From the NCBI GenBank assembly GCA_963783095.1, contig CAWAMR010000008.1, forward strand, positions 372,001-436,000: 64,000 nt of DNA, given 5' to 3'. The stretch comes from CAWAMR01 sp963783095 (GTDB lineage Bacteria > Planctomycetota > Planctomycetia > Gemmatales > Gemmataceae). How positions within the stretch are numbered: position 1 is the stretch's first letter; each line of letters starts with the position of its first letter. A model generated the notes under the pieces. That model had not been told where the DNA came from, searched no databases, and saw nothing but the letters and a program-made list of their open reading frames with translations. Both the position numbers and the translations under genes were made by a program. This document shows positions 40,926-50,502 of this stretch, in pieces.

Positions 40926-43839
40926 TCAGAAGTTTTTGAAAATCGGAACATTGCCTGTGACATCAACGCCCAAACTAATGCTGTTGGAAGCGCTGGTATT
41001 CGCGGTGAAGATGTTGCTGAGACTGCTCGCGAAGTTTGTCGTTTCGTAGACAGCGATGTCCACGATGTTCCTTCCGTCCCCCATATTCACGGTCACCTGA
41101 CCGTCCAGGTCCGTGGCCGAATCCCCGGCAGCGTTGCCAAACTCGACTTCATTGGAGCCGATCCCCGAAATACCCAGGTTGATAGTCGTCGAACCGTGGA
41201 TGGTGGCATCGTAGACATTGACCAGATTGCTGCCAGCAGCGAAATTGAGAGTCAACCCGCCAATTTGAGATTGTCCGTAAAGGACAAACTGGTTGTCACC
41301 CGGGGAATCTGTGATACTCACCATCCCAACGATTGTTGTATTTGTCGTCACGTAGACATCATTCTCGATGGCTGCCGACTCCGTTACGCTCAGGTTGCCT
41401 CCAATGGATGCGCTGTCATCGACGATGACAGCGTCACTCGCTGCCGCAGCCTGGTTGCAACTGACGCTGCCCACTATCGAGGCAGTCTCGATGTAGACCG
41501 TGTTGTTGATCCCTGTACCAGCTTGATGGATCGTCAAATTGCCGTGAATCGTGGAGTTGTTAAGGATGTCGATCTCGTCGTAATATTCCCCGTCGGCCTG
41601 GTTAACACTTACGCTGCCGTTGATGTTGACGCTGCCGTTGATGATGACATCTTCCCCGTACGCGAGCGCGGGGGATTCGTTGATAGTCAACAACCCGCCG
41701 ATCGATGTGTTCGCCTCAATATCGACCAGATCGAAATGCGCCGGCCTGGTTGACGCTGACGCTACCCCGGATCGAATCGCCCTCAAAGTAGACGGTTTCT
41801 AGGTATCCCCCGAAAGCCTGGTTGATGGTCACGCTGCCGTTGATCGAGTCGTTAGTGACGGTCGCGGAGGTATTGTTGGAAGTGGATGACTGGGTGATGG
41901 TCAGGCTGCCATTGATCGAGATGCCTTCGATATCGGTATCGTTCCCAACCTGGGATGACTGGGTGATGCTGAGGTTGCCACCGACTGCATCACTCTGGTT
42001 TATGTCAATCGAGTCATTGGCGATAGCCTGGTCGATAGTAAGACTACCCAGGATCGAAGTATTCTGGAAGTAGGCATCGTCAACGCTGTTGCCACCCTGG
42101 TTGATGGTCGCGCTACCGTTGATGGTGACCGTGTCATAAATATCGACAAGATCCTCGATCGCTCCACTGTTTTGGTTGATGCTGAGATTGCCGTCGATCG
42201 TTACGGTTCCTTCAATGATGACGCAGTCCGAGGTCGATGCTGGGGATAACTGGGAGATCGCCACCGCCCCTCCGATCGACGTGCTCGCCTCGACATAAGC
42301 GTTGTTCGTATCCGAGCTTTGGTTGATGATGACACCGCCGACGATCGAGTCGTTGCCAACATCGGCCTCCTGTTCGATTCCGCCGAGCCCAGACTGGTGA
42401 ATTGCCACGTTGCCCTTGATCGAATCGTACTCGACCTCCGCCGTGCCATCCGTGCTGTCGGCAGCCTGGTTGATCGTCACGCTGCCGTTGATGCTCTCGC
42501 TCTCGATGGAGGCGAAGCTCCATTGCGCCGCGACGGTCTGGTTGATCGTTACGCTGCCGTTGAGCGAGCCATCGTCGTCCAGGTCGGTATCATTATCATC
42601 CCCGCTCGACTGATTGATGCTCACCGAACCGCCGATCGACCACCAGTCGTAGATGCCGATACTATCTGACTCTGCGTTTCCTTGAGTGACGCTCACGTTG
42701 CCCTTGATCGAGCTGTTCGGCGTTCCGTAGGACATAAAGTCGTCTTCCAGACCAGTGGCTTGAGTCACCGTCAAGTTACCGTTGATATTGGAAGAATTGA
42801 GGTAGATGTCGGCCTCTTGACCGCTTTCGTTGAGATTTACGCTGCCATTGATCGTGCTATTGGCAACGAACATCTCGTCGGCTTCGCCGGGAGTAACGCT
42901 GAGATTGATGTTCAGGTTCTTGCCGACGAAGTCATTCTCAACGTTGAGGCGGTCCTCGTACGCGCCGATACTACTGACGTTGATGCTGAGGTTTCCCCCG
43001 ACGTTCGAGGAGTACAACTCCAGGTAGTCGTCGCTTCGAGTTCTAAGGTCGGTAACGGTCAGGTCGCCGCCGATGCTGACGTTCGGCAAACCCGTCGAGA
43101 CGCTGGGGGAATCGTTTGCCGGATTGCTCAGATCAAGGACATAGTTGGTGAGGAAATAGCCACCCCCAGCACCCAGGTTGACGTTGGCGGAGCCGTTGAC
43201 GTGAGTGCCTTCAAGATCGACCAGCGTTCCGGTAACCGAGCCATTATGAATGCTGTCGGCAACCGAACTCGAAACGTTGTGTCCGGTGATGCCGGAGCCG
43301 CCGAGAACATTCAAACTGCCGAAAGTATCTTGACCCACCGTAACGGCCAGCGACGAGCCGCTGCCGGTGTCCGCGATGCTAACCATGCCAGCGACATTGA
43401 AGTTGTTCCCGAAGGTCACCGCCAGGGCGTTGGATGCGTTGTTGCCGTTGACCGAAAGATTGCCGCTCAGGGAGGTGTTGGGACTCGAAGCGTTGAGGAA
43501 GGTGATGCTATTGTTGCCGATACTGGAATTGAACGTGATGTTTTTCACTCCGACATAGTCGAATGTGCCGGCGGAATCGACGAGCTGATAATCACCGGCA
43601 CCCGTCATGAAGAGAGTGTCGGCCTGGAAAGAAGCGACTTCGTTGATCGTAAGCGTCCCCGAAGACAAGACTTGTGTGGCGACCGCCGAGGGAACCAGAC
43701 GCGGCTGTAAGCTCTCGAGCGTCAGCCGAGGGCGCTGCGCTGGGCGAGTCCTTTCGGATCGATGGAATCGAACTCGACTGTGAGAAACGTGGGATTTTTT
43801 GAACAAACGGGTCAACCAGACTTGGAAAAAGTTGAACAT
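40926..43839 (-). CDS. Giant beta-solenoid surface protein 1, frame broken once
   Basis: About 970 residues. The N-terminus is basic (WLTRLFKKSHVSHSRVRFHRS) and carries RLTLESLQPRLVPSAVATQ, the planctomycete export/sorting motif, followed by VLSSGTLTINEV. Then comes a run of repeats of ~22 residues with a core x-I-x-G-S/N-V/L-x-I-N/T-Q (SINGSVTINQ, TINGSATINQ, TSIGGAVAISQ), predicting a long right-handed beta-helix. The protein ends GNVPIFKNF. One frame shift near 41750 (GSVSVNQAGA... to HFDLVDIEANTSIGG). A paralogue with the same layout lies directly upstream. Probably an exported, surface-exposed adhesin-like or S-layer-like protein; function unknown. Confidence 0.8.
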
Positions 43840-43936
43840 CAGTTTTACCAGGTAGAGATATATTGTCCGCGACCTCCTTTTCCCAGCCGAGATCGACAGG
43901 AGAAAAGGAAGTTTTGAGCGTCAGGTTCAGATGGAA

Positions 43937-43955
43937 CTTTCACACCGTGTGAAAG
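43937..43955. promoter_or_regulatory. Palindrome before solenoid gene 1
   Basis: CTTTCACACCGTGTGAAAG, 9-nt arms around a single centre base, 98 bp upstream of the start of the 40926-43839 gene. A near-identical palindrome lies 90 bp upstream of the paralogue. Candidate operator; a terminator for the upstream gene is the alternative, since that gene's stop is 33 bp away. Confidence 0.55.
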
Positions 43956-43987
43956 TCTTTTGTTTTTCGCTTCGATGGTGCTTAGAA

Positions 43988-46893
43988 TCAGAAATTTTTG
44001 AAAGTCGGAACATCACCCGTCAGTCCGTAACCCTCAGTCAAACTGGTGGAACTGCTGCTATTGGCAGTGAAGGTGTTGGACAGGTTACTCCCGAAGTCTG
44101 TCGTTTCGTCTTGACCGAGGTAGACGGAGTTGGTTCCATCTCCCATGTTGACGGTCACTTGGCCGAGTAAGGAAGTGCTGGTGCCGAAAGTCCCAAGATG
44201 GCTCCCCAACTGGATTTCGTTGTAGCCTACCCCAGAGACACCCAGGTTCAGAACCGCCGTCCCCTCGATGGTGGCGGCGTAGATAACCACAACGTTGTGA
44301 CCGGCCCCAAAGTTGAGCGTCAGCCCTCCGATTTGCGATTGTGTGTCAAGGTAGAACTGGTTTTCGGCTGGGGAATCGGTGATACTCACCCTGCCGCTGA
44401 CGGAGGTGTTCGTATCGATTTCAACCTCGTTGAAATTGGCTGACGACTGGTTGATGCTAATATTGCCACGAATGATGACACCCTCATTAACCTCAATCTC
44501 GTCATTTGACGCGGCTGCTTGATTGATGCTGACGTTCCCGGTCACGGAAGTGTTCTGGATGTTAACGGAATCTGCTTCGCCGGCGCTGGTCTGCTGGATC
44601 CCTAAATTGCCGCTGATCGTCATGTTGAAGATCGAGACAATGTCCTCGAACCCTCCGTTGGCCTGGTTGATACTAACGCTCCCGTTGATCTCGACACCGC
44701 CGTCGATCTGGACGTTTTCGATGTAGGCCACCGAGGACAGTTCGTTGATCGTCACGGTTCCACCGATCGAGGTGTTCGATTCGACGTAGAGCAGGTTCTG
44801 GTAACCCGCGCCCTGGTTGACGCTCAGGTTGCCCTTGATCGTGTCGCCATCCACGGAGGCGGAGTCGATGTATCCCCCGGATCCGGTGACCTGGAAGATT
44901 GCCACGCTGCCGTTAATCGAGTCGTGATTGACAGTCGAGGAGGTATTATTCGCTGCCGAGGACTGGTTGATGGTCACGCTGCCATTGATCGAGACGTCCT
45001 CGATATCGGTCTGGTCCTGGAGCTGGGATAACTGGGTTATGCTGAGGTTGCCGCCGATCGCGACGCTTTGGTTGATGACGATAGCGTCATTGGCATTACT
45101 CTGAGCGATCGTGAGACTCCCCACAACCGAAGCGTTCTGAATGTAGATGTCCTCAACGCTGTTACCGCCCTGGTTGATTGTCACACTGCCGTTGATACTC
45201 ACTGTGTCGGAAATAGTGATGACCTCCTTGGTTGCCGCGCCGGATTGCGTGAGGCTCAGATTTCCGTTGATGGTCACGCTTCCATAGATATCGATGGCAT
45301 CGTCCGCGACCGATGGAGACGACTGGGAAATAGTCACTGCCCTTCCAATCGACGTGTTCGAGTCCAGATAAACCGTGTTATTCTCCGCGGCGCTGGCGAT
45401 GTTCAGGTTTCCTGCAATCGAGTCGCGGTCAACATAGACGAACTGTGCCTGGCCACCGGATCCGGACTGGAGGATTGAGACATTACCTTGGATGGAGTCA
45501 TCCTCGACCTCTTCCGAACCAGCGTTGACTTCAGACTGGTTGATCATCACGTTGCCGTTGATGGTATCGTAATTAACCTGCGCAAAGCCGTAGTAGGTCT
45601 TGACCGGCTGGTTCACGGTTACGCTGCCGTTGATGGAGCCGTCGTTGTCCAGGTAAGTAACGTCTTCAGTCGCACTTGACTGGGTGATGGTCACGGCACC
45701 CCTGATCGATGACCAGTTTTCCACGGATATGAGATCTTCCTCGGAGTTCCCCTGCGCGATGCTCACATTTCCCTCGATCGAAGTGTTTGAGGTTCCTGAA
45801 GAGTTAAAGCTGTTTTCGAGGCCGGCCGTTTGAACAACTATCAAACTGCCGAGAATGTTGGAGGCGTTGAGTACAGCGTAGGCGTACGCTTGCTGGCCAC
45901 TCTCGATGAGGTTGACGCTGCCATCAATCAAATCATTGGCAACGAAAATCTGCTCCGTCTCTTCGGGAGTAACACTGACGTTGATGTTCAGGTTCTTGCC
46001 GATGGAGTCATTCTGAATCTCGATCTGATTCTCGTTCGTGACGACACCGCTCACGTTGAGGCTGAGGTTCCCGCTAACGCCAGCGTCATCAATCTCGAAC
46101 AAATCGTCTTTCCTTGTGTCGAGGTCGGTGACGGTCAAGTCACCGCCGATGCTGACGTTCGGCAAACCCGTCGAGGCGTTGGGGGAATCGTTTGCCGGAT
46201 TGCTCAGATCAAGGACATAGTTGGTGAGGAAATAGCCACCCCCAGCACCCAGGTTGATGGTGGCGGAGCCGTTGACGTGAGTGCCCTCGAGATCGACCAG
46301 TGTCCCGCTAAAGGAGCCATTGTGAATGTTGTCGAGAACCGAACTGAACGTATTCTGACCGGAAACGCCGGTGCCGCCGGCAACATTCAAACTGCCAAAA
46401 CTCTCTTGCCGCGCGGTGACCTCCAGTGACGAACCGTTACCAGTATCCGCGATACTCACGGCCCCGGCGACGTTAAAGTTGTTCCCGAAAATCACACCCA
46501 GATTATTCTCTGCATTGTTGCCGCTGACCAGAGATTGCCGCTGAGAGACGAGTTAACCGAAGAAGTGTTGAGAAAGAGGATGAAGTCGTTTCCAACGCTG
46601 GAATTGAAGACGATGTTTTTCACGCCGGTGTAGCCAAACGTGCCGGCGGAATCGACTACCTGGTAGCTCCCAGCTCCGGTTTGGGTGATGAAATCAGCCA
46701 GGGAAGAAACGGCTTCGGTGACAGTGAGAGTACCCGAGGAAAGGACTTGCGTGGCGACGGCAGTGGGAACGAGACGTGTTTCCAACGAGTCGAGGCTCAG
46801 GCGAAGCCTCCGCGTTAAACGGCGACCGCAAGCTGGGGATTTCTTGAACAGCTGGCTGAACCAGTCTTGAAAGAAGTTGGACATGAGTCTCAC
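43988..46893 (-). CDS. Giant beta-solenoid surface protein 2, frame broken once
   Basis: About 968 residues. MSNFFQDWFSQLFKKSP is followed by RLRLSLDSLETRLVPTAVATQ, the same N-terminal motif as its neighbour, then VLSSGTLTVTEA. After a frame change near 46500 the chain continues IFGNNFNVAGAVSIADTG and a run of ~22-residue solenoid turns (SINGSVTINQ, DSIQGNVSILQSG, TSIGRAVTISQ), ending TGDVPTFKNF. Long stretches are nearly identical to the sister gene (GTLVDLEGTHVNGSA, GGGYFLTNYVLDLSNPANDSP), showing tandem duplication. The start at 46893 may be 46884 (MSNFF) instead. Predicted exported beta-helix; function unknown. Confidence 0.8.
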
Positions 46894-46982
46894 AATCTGG
46901 CGAGAGTTTTCGCGCGACCGCCTTTTCTCAAGTCAATCTCGACTGAGTTCTGGGAGGTTTCGAGCGTCTGGTTTGGATCCGA

Positions 46983-47001
46983 CCTTCACACGGTGTGAAA
47001 G
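46983..47001. promoter_or_regulatory. Palindrome before solenoid gene 2
   Basis: The reverse complement reads CTTTCACACCGTGTGAAGG, one base from the copy at 43937-43955, and lies 90 bp upstream of the gene start. Downstream sequence is also shared between both copies (GACGCTC.AAAC.TCC, GG.GGTCGCG), showing that the upstream region was duplicated with the gene. Confidence 0.55.
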
Positions 47002-47134
47002 CCAGTGGTTATTTGGGTAATTGCCGACAGAGCAGTTTGTCTGCTCTGGATGAAACAACTGAATCGAGACAGATGGTCTTCGGAGTCATCCACATCTCCT
47101 GAACGAACTGGGATAGGATGTTTCCTCTGCTATA

Positions 47135-47166
47135 GATATGCGCGCATTTTTTGAATCCATACGCGC
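47135..47166 (-). promoter_or_regulatory. 32-nt bipartite promoter-like motif before the solenoid genes
   Basis: GATATGCGC, 9 variable nt, GAATCCATACGCGC: same ends and same total length as 40890-40921. Lies 86 bp after the sigma-factor stop and about 240 bp before solenoid gene 2. Candidate promoter used by the neighbouring ECF sigma factor. The rest of 46894-47251 shows no gene. Confidence 0.6.
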
Positions 47167-47251
47167 GAATTCAAAAAATGTTCTGAAAACTTCAATGGGT
47201 TGAATAAGAGATGTTCTTCCTGCCTGGATTGGGTTAGCTCGCTAAAGATCA

Positions 47252-47833
47252 TCAATCCAGTAAATCCTGAAGTTCTTCACGCAGACGAGCCAGCACGCGG
47301 ACTTTCGCTGCATAAACTGCTCCAACACTCATCCCGAACTCCCGAGCCACTTCGGGCCACTCTTTTCCGTGGTCAGCAATTCCCAACATGCTTTCCAGGT
47401 TTGGGGCTGAAAGTGATCTTTCATGACGGTCATCGCGCGATCGAGCAAAGAGTTGCGATATTCCGTTTCCCAGACCGCTTTTGCTTCATCCGGGTTCGCG
47501 ATTCCATCGAGTTGTTCTCCGTCACCCTCCTCGATCGGGATCGAATGTCGACGTTGTTGCTCTCGCCATTTGTTGAGGGTCACGGTGCGCAACCAAGCAC
47601 GAAAACTTTTTTGAGAATCGTAAGTAAACTGAGGAAGCTTTTGGAGAAGAGCAGTGAAGACATCTTGCAAAAGATCGGCCACGTCCTGTTCCCGGGAACA
47701 AAACCGCCGCGCACCAGTAAAGCAACCAAGGGGTGTACAATGAGACAAAACGTTCCCAGGCGGCGGTATCAAATGAGTCTTCACCCCGTAACTGGCAAAG
47801 CCGCTCCAACAGAGTTAACGAGGTGGTTTGCAT
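47252..47833 (-). CDS. ECF-type RNA polymerase sigma factor, frame broken
   Basis: The start at 47833 (MQTTSLTLLERLCQLRGEDSFDTAAWERFVSLYTPWLLYWC) is the regular opening of planctomycete ECF sigma factors. Region 2 follows in another frame (QDVADLLQDVFTALLQKLPQF, FRAWLRTVTLNKWRE), then the linker and region 4 in a third frame (WPEVAREFGMSVGAVYAAK, VRVLARLREELQDLLD) up to 47252. Breaks near 47720 and 47345. Directs RNA polymerase to a small regulon. It heads the minus-strand block of two solenoid genes and the zinc-finger kinase; such sigma factors and kinases often co-occur in planctomycetes. Confidence 0.85.
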
Positions 47834-47993
47834 TCCGATGTCGGTCAAAAGGTTCAAGCATCCAACGGAAACGGTAGTGATAGCCTATTGAGGAGTTTTG
47901 ATTCTGGCGCGTCCGTCTCACGACACGGCATCGAGTTCAAACGGCCCTACCCGAAACTCTTCGTGCGAAGCAAGTCATTTGGAGCGACAAACG

Positions 47994-48221
47994 ATGAACG
48001 ATCAGGAACTATTTCATCCAGGGGACGCGGATCACGAACCGGTGACCTGGCTGGTGGCGTTCGCGGAAATGTGCCAGCGGTCACTGGTTCATGGTGGGGT
48101 AAGCCGGCACAAGAACAAATGGGGAGTCCGGATCTGGTGGAAGGAGAAGCGGTACGAAGTCGGTGTGGACGCGGAAGAGTACGATGCGTTGCAGCTTGCC
48201 AGTATTGGCACGAACGGGTGA
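47994..48221 (+). CDS. Small hypothetical protein
   Basis: 75 residues from MNDQELFHPGDADHEPVTWL. It contains NKWGVRIWWKEKRYEVGVDAEEYDALQLASIGT, compact and beta-rich, with a basic, tryptophan-rich strand. Not recognised as a named family. It is followed by the tRNA-arm repeat copy B and may be part of an integrated element. The start is chosen because sequence before it has no protein character. Confidence 0.5.
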   Translation: MNDQELFHPGDADHEPVTWLVAFAEMCQRSLVHGGVSRHKNKWGVRIWWKEKRYEVGVDAEEYDALQLASIGTNG

Positions 48222-48359
48222 AGGCAGTTGGCCCAGAGGGTGCTACCAAAGAGGAATTGAAACTGCGGAATACTCATCACTTTCCACTCCACCAAAAGGA
48301 TTCCGATTTGTTCCGTTTTGGTTCCGCAATTGAGCGATCGGCATCGAACCTCATTTCTC

Positions 48360-48541
48360 GGAAGTTCCGTCAATTCCAGCAGTTACAATCTATCCTACGA
48401 AATAGCTCGCAAAGGACATTGCAAAGATTTGTTGGTGATGTAAACTACGGATGCTAACGGGGTTCCATTGAGTTTTCAGGGCTTTTCTCGTCTGTTTGCA
48501 ATACCGTCACTCCCCGGTTCGAATCCGGGCGAGGCCTCTGA
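48360..48541 (+). repeat. tRNA-arm-containing repeat, copy B
   Basis: Closely similar to 34752-34931 and partly to 49479-49581. It ends CTCCCCGGTTCGAATCCGGGCGAGGCCT, listed here in two parts: T-arm CCCGGTTCGAATCCGGG, then CGAGGCC as a possible 3' acceptor strand. No upstream D-arm or anticodon arm could be fitted. Confidence 0.7.
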
Positions 48542-48618
48542 CAACACCCTATTATCTTTGCGTGCAAGAGTGTCGGCTACACTGATGCAGTCTTTGTTTC
48601 TCATTCATCATTATCTAC

Positions 48619-48768
48619 TTACTTCTCCAGGTTACCTTCAATTGCATCGGTAATCGATATGCAGGGTCTGCCATCGAGTCCGATGAGGATCGCTATCCAC
48701 GGATGTGCGTCGTGAATCTAGGTTTCAGTAAGGTCAAGAGCGTCGAGGGATTTGTAGTCTTCTCTCAT
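48619..48768 (-). pseudogene. Small ORF with in-frame amber stop
   Basis: From ATG 48768 (GGAG 7 nt upstream) the frame reads MREDYKSLDALDLTET, TAG, then in the same frame IHDAHPWIAILIGLDGRPC, ISITDAIEGNLEK and TAA. Protein-like sequence on both sides of the single TAG suggests a point-mutated gene or readthrough. Family not certain. The rest of 48542-48958 shows nothing. Confidence 0.35.
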
Positions 48769-48958
48769 TGGTAATCTCCGGGGTCGAATTCCAGGTTTAG
48801 TCTGTCGGCATTTCAACGTCCGCATTTTACCACACGGGCGGGGTAATATTTTCGTTCGACAAGCTGTTTGATTCGCAAACGCATGTTGTGAAATGATTTG
48901 CAATCTATCGAAAGCTTCATAAAAACCAATAATTCACTTTGATTCAGAGTTCTTCGCC

Positions 48959-49381
48959 ATGTTTGTTTTCATCCAGTGTGTTGCGGCTGCGGTACGTGAA
49001 AAAGGATTGCGAGGCCTGCTTGGGTTGGTTCCGTTTGGAGAGAATCTTTACGAGATCGCCGCCGATGCCATGAAACGCTGGCAAGACAAGAAACGACAAG
49101 AAAAGCAACAAGAAGAAGTCCGTCAAGAATTTGAGCAAGCGGCACAGATGAAACTTGAAGAGTTCGAGAGGCAGATGCGGCAAATTGCCGAGGATGTCGC
49201 TCCTGATCAATCGCCCGAAGTGCAAGAAGCTCTAACTCAGTACCTCACGCTCATTCCTGCACGTATCCGGCAGACATTCTGCCGGGCCGACAATCTCACT
49301 GGCCAAACCGTGCCGATGACCTGGGGAATTCGTCAACCCGAAGATGTTCTTCCATTGCTCCCAACCCGACTGCCTCGCTAA
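48959..49381 (+). pseudogene. Orphan N-terminal region of a kinase-type protein
   Basis: 140 residues: FIQCVAAAVREKGLRGLLGLVPFGENLYEIAADA, a coiled segment (KKRQEKQQEEVRQEFEQAAQ), then LTQYLTLIPARIRQTF and PEDVLPLLPTRLPR, where it stops. In planctomycete Ser/Thr kinases this segment, ending 'LLPLLPPRLPRFKPGD', leads straight into the kinase domain. Here the frame ends exactly at that border and no kinase motif follows in any frame before the repeat at 49479. So it is probably a truncated gene, although a stand-alone regulator cannot be excluded. Confidence 0.55.
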
Positions 49382-49478
49382 CGCCTGATGGCAAGTCGTA
49401 GTTCTGATTCCCGCAGTGGCATGACTATATCGAGATGTTCGCCGCTGCTACGCGGCCAGCTTTGCGTGGAAATCGTAT

Positions 49479-49581
49479 TGATGTAAACTACGGAAATCAA
49501 AGGGGTTTCATTGAGTTTTTGGGGCTTTTCTCGTCTGTTGCAAAACCTTCACTCCCCGGTTCGGATCCGGGCAAGGTTTCT
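49479..49581 (+). repeat. tRNA-arm-containing repeat, copy C (shorter, diverged)
   Basis: Shares GATGTAAACTACGGA, GGGGTTTCATTGAGTTTTT and TTTTCTCGTCTGTT with copies A and B, and ends with a T-arm that has one change (TTCGGATCC). The 336-bp gap 49382-49717 holds nothing else. Confidence 0.6.
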
Positions 49582-49717
49582 AATGGTTACTCGTTACCGA
49601 TGCACCTCCAACGCGATCCGGATCGGTTACATGCCATAAGTTTCTTCCCAGCAAAAACCAGTATTCACCGGTGGTCGAAAATGATCGCGCGGCGGCATGG
49701 GAATTCCTTGACCTCAG

Positions 49718-50451
49718 TCATTTTGGTGGAAGCTCGAGCGGCCCCTTGAGCGCACGGGGAAACACCCCCCACGTCACCCGATACGACGCTTCGAGCGGAC
49801 ACGGGACGTAGTGATCGGGTGTGAGGAATAGCGGCATATCCGGCAGGATATCGCCGACCGCCACGTTCTCGACATAGGCGACTTTCTCCGATCCGGCGAC
49901 ATAGGATGCAAGGGTCAATGTCTTGTCCGGCGGCAAGTCGAACGGCTCCTCCTTGAATTGATCCCAGATCGCTTTGTGGATGCCGAACGGGTCGCGGATT
50001 GACGGTGGGAACAGATCGACGATCAAGAGGTGTACGCCGCGGCGGAGGAGTTTCCCGGCCTTGCGGACGAAAGTTCTAAGCCCGTTCGTATTGTCCTTGG
50101 TCCCCGGCGACACGATCTCGATTACTGCGATCAGTTCGCCCCGCGGCAAGTAAACCGATAAGCGGTCGGCCCGCCGGGCGTACCCGGCCGTGTTCTCTCC
50201 ACGAGTCACGACGCGTGTATGGGGAGGGCATCGAGAACGGCGACCCCTGCAGGTCCGGATGGGGGTAAAGGCGGTACGGCCTTGAGAGTGAGCACGTCCT
50301 GGACTGGCCCTTTGGCTTCTACTTCGCTCATGGCGAAGTAGCCCTCGGGCAACCCACCGCCATTGAGTGCGTCGGCAATGGCGGAAATCCAGCGCTGATG
50401 GAAAAAGTGGTACGTACCGGCCGGAACCTTGGTCCAATCGTGAATCGGCAT
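49718..50451 (-). CDS. DUF4058-family protein, frame broken once
   Basis: The start at 50451 (MPIHDWTKVPAGTYHFFHQRWISAIADALNGGGLP) is the conserved family opening. The middle is interrupted by a frame shift near 50210. The second part (LSVYLPRGELIAVIEIVSPGTKDN, LLRRGVHLLIVDLFPP, DPFGIHKAIWDQF, VAVGDILPDMPLFLTPDHYVPCPLEASYRVTW) matches the DUF4058 C-terminus. These cytoplasmic proteins have an EIVSPxNK core reminiscent of restriction-endonuclease-like folds, but no activity is established. Common in planctomycetes and cyanobacteria. Confidence 0.82.
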
Positions 50452-50502
50452 AATGATCCTCCAGCACAATTGTACCAAGTGGAATGAGATTCTGAGCCGG
50501 CC

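Noticed and set aside
42682..43710. 342-residue open frame opposite solenoid gene 1
   Set aside because: Periodic only because the solenoid repeats are periodic; no independent signals.
40926..46893. Possible CRISPR array or tandem DNA repeat
   Set aside because: Repeats are protein-level (~22 codons, degenerate at DNA level) and lie in one reading frame; no equal-length spacers.
48490..48545. tRNA gene
   Set aside because: Only a T-arm and a possible acceptor strand are present; no D-arm, anticodon arm or 5' acceptor strand fits upstream.
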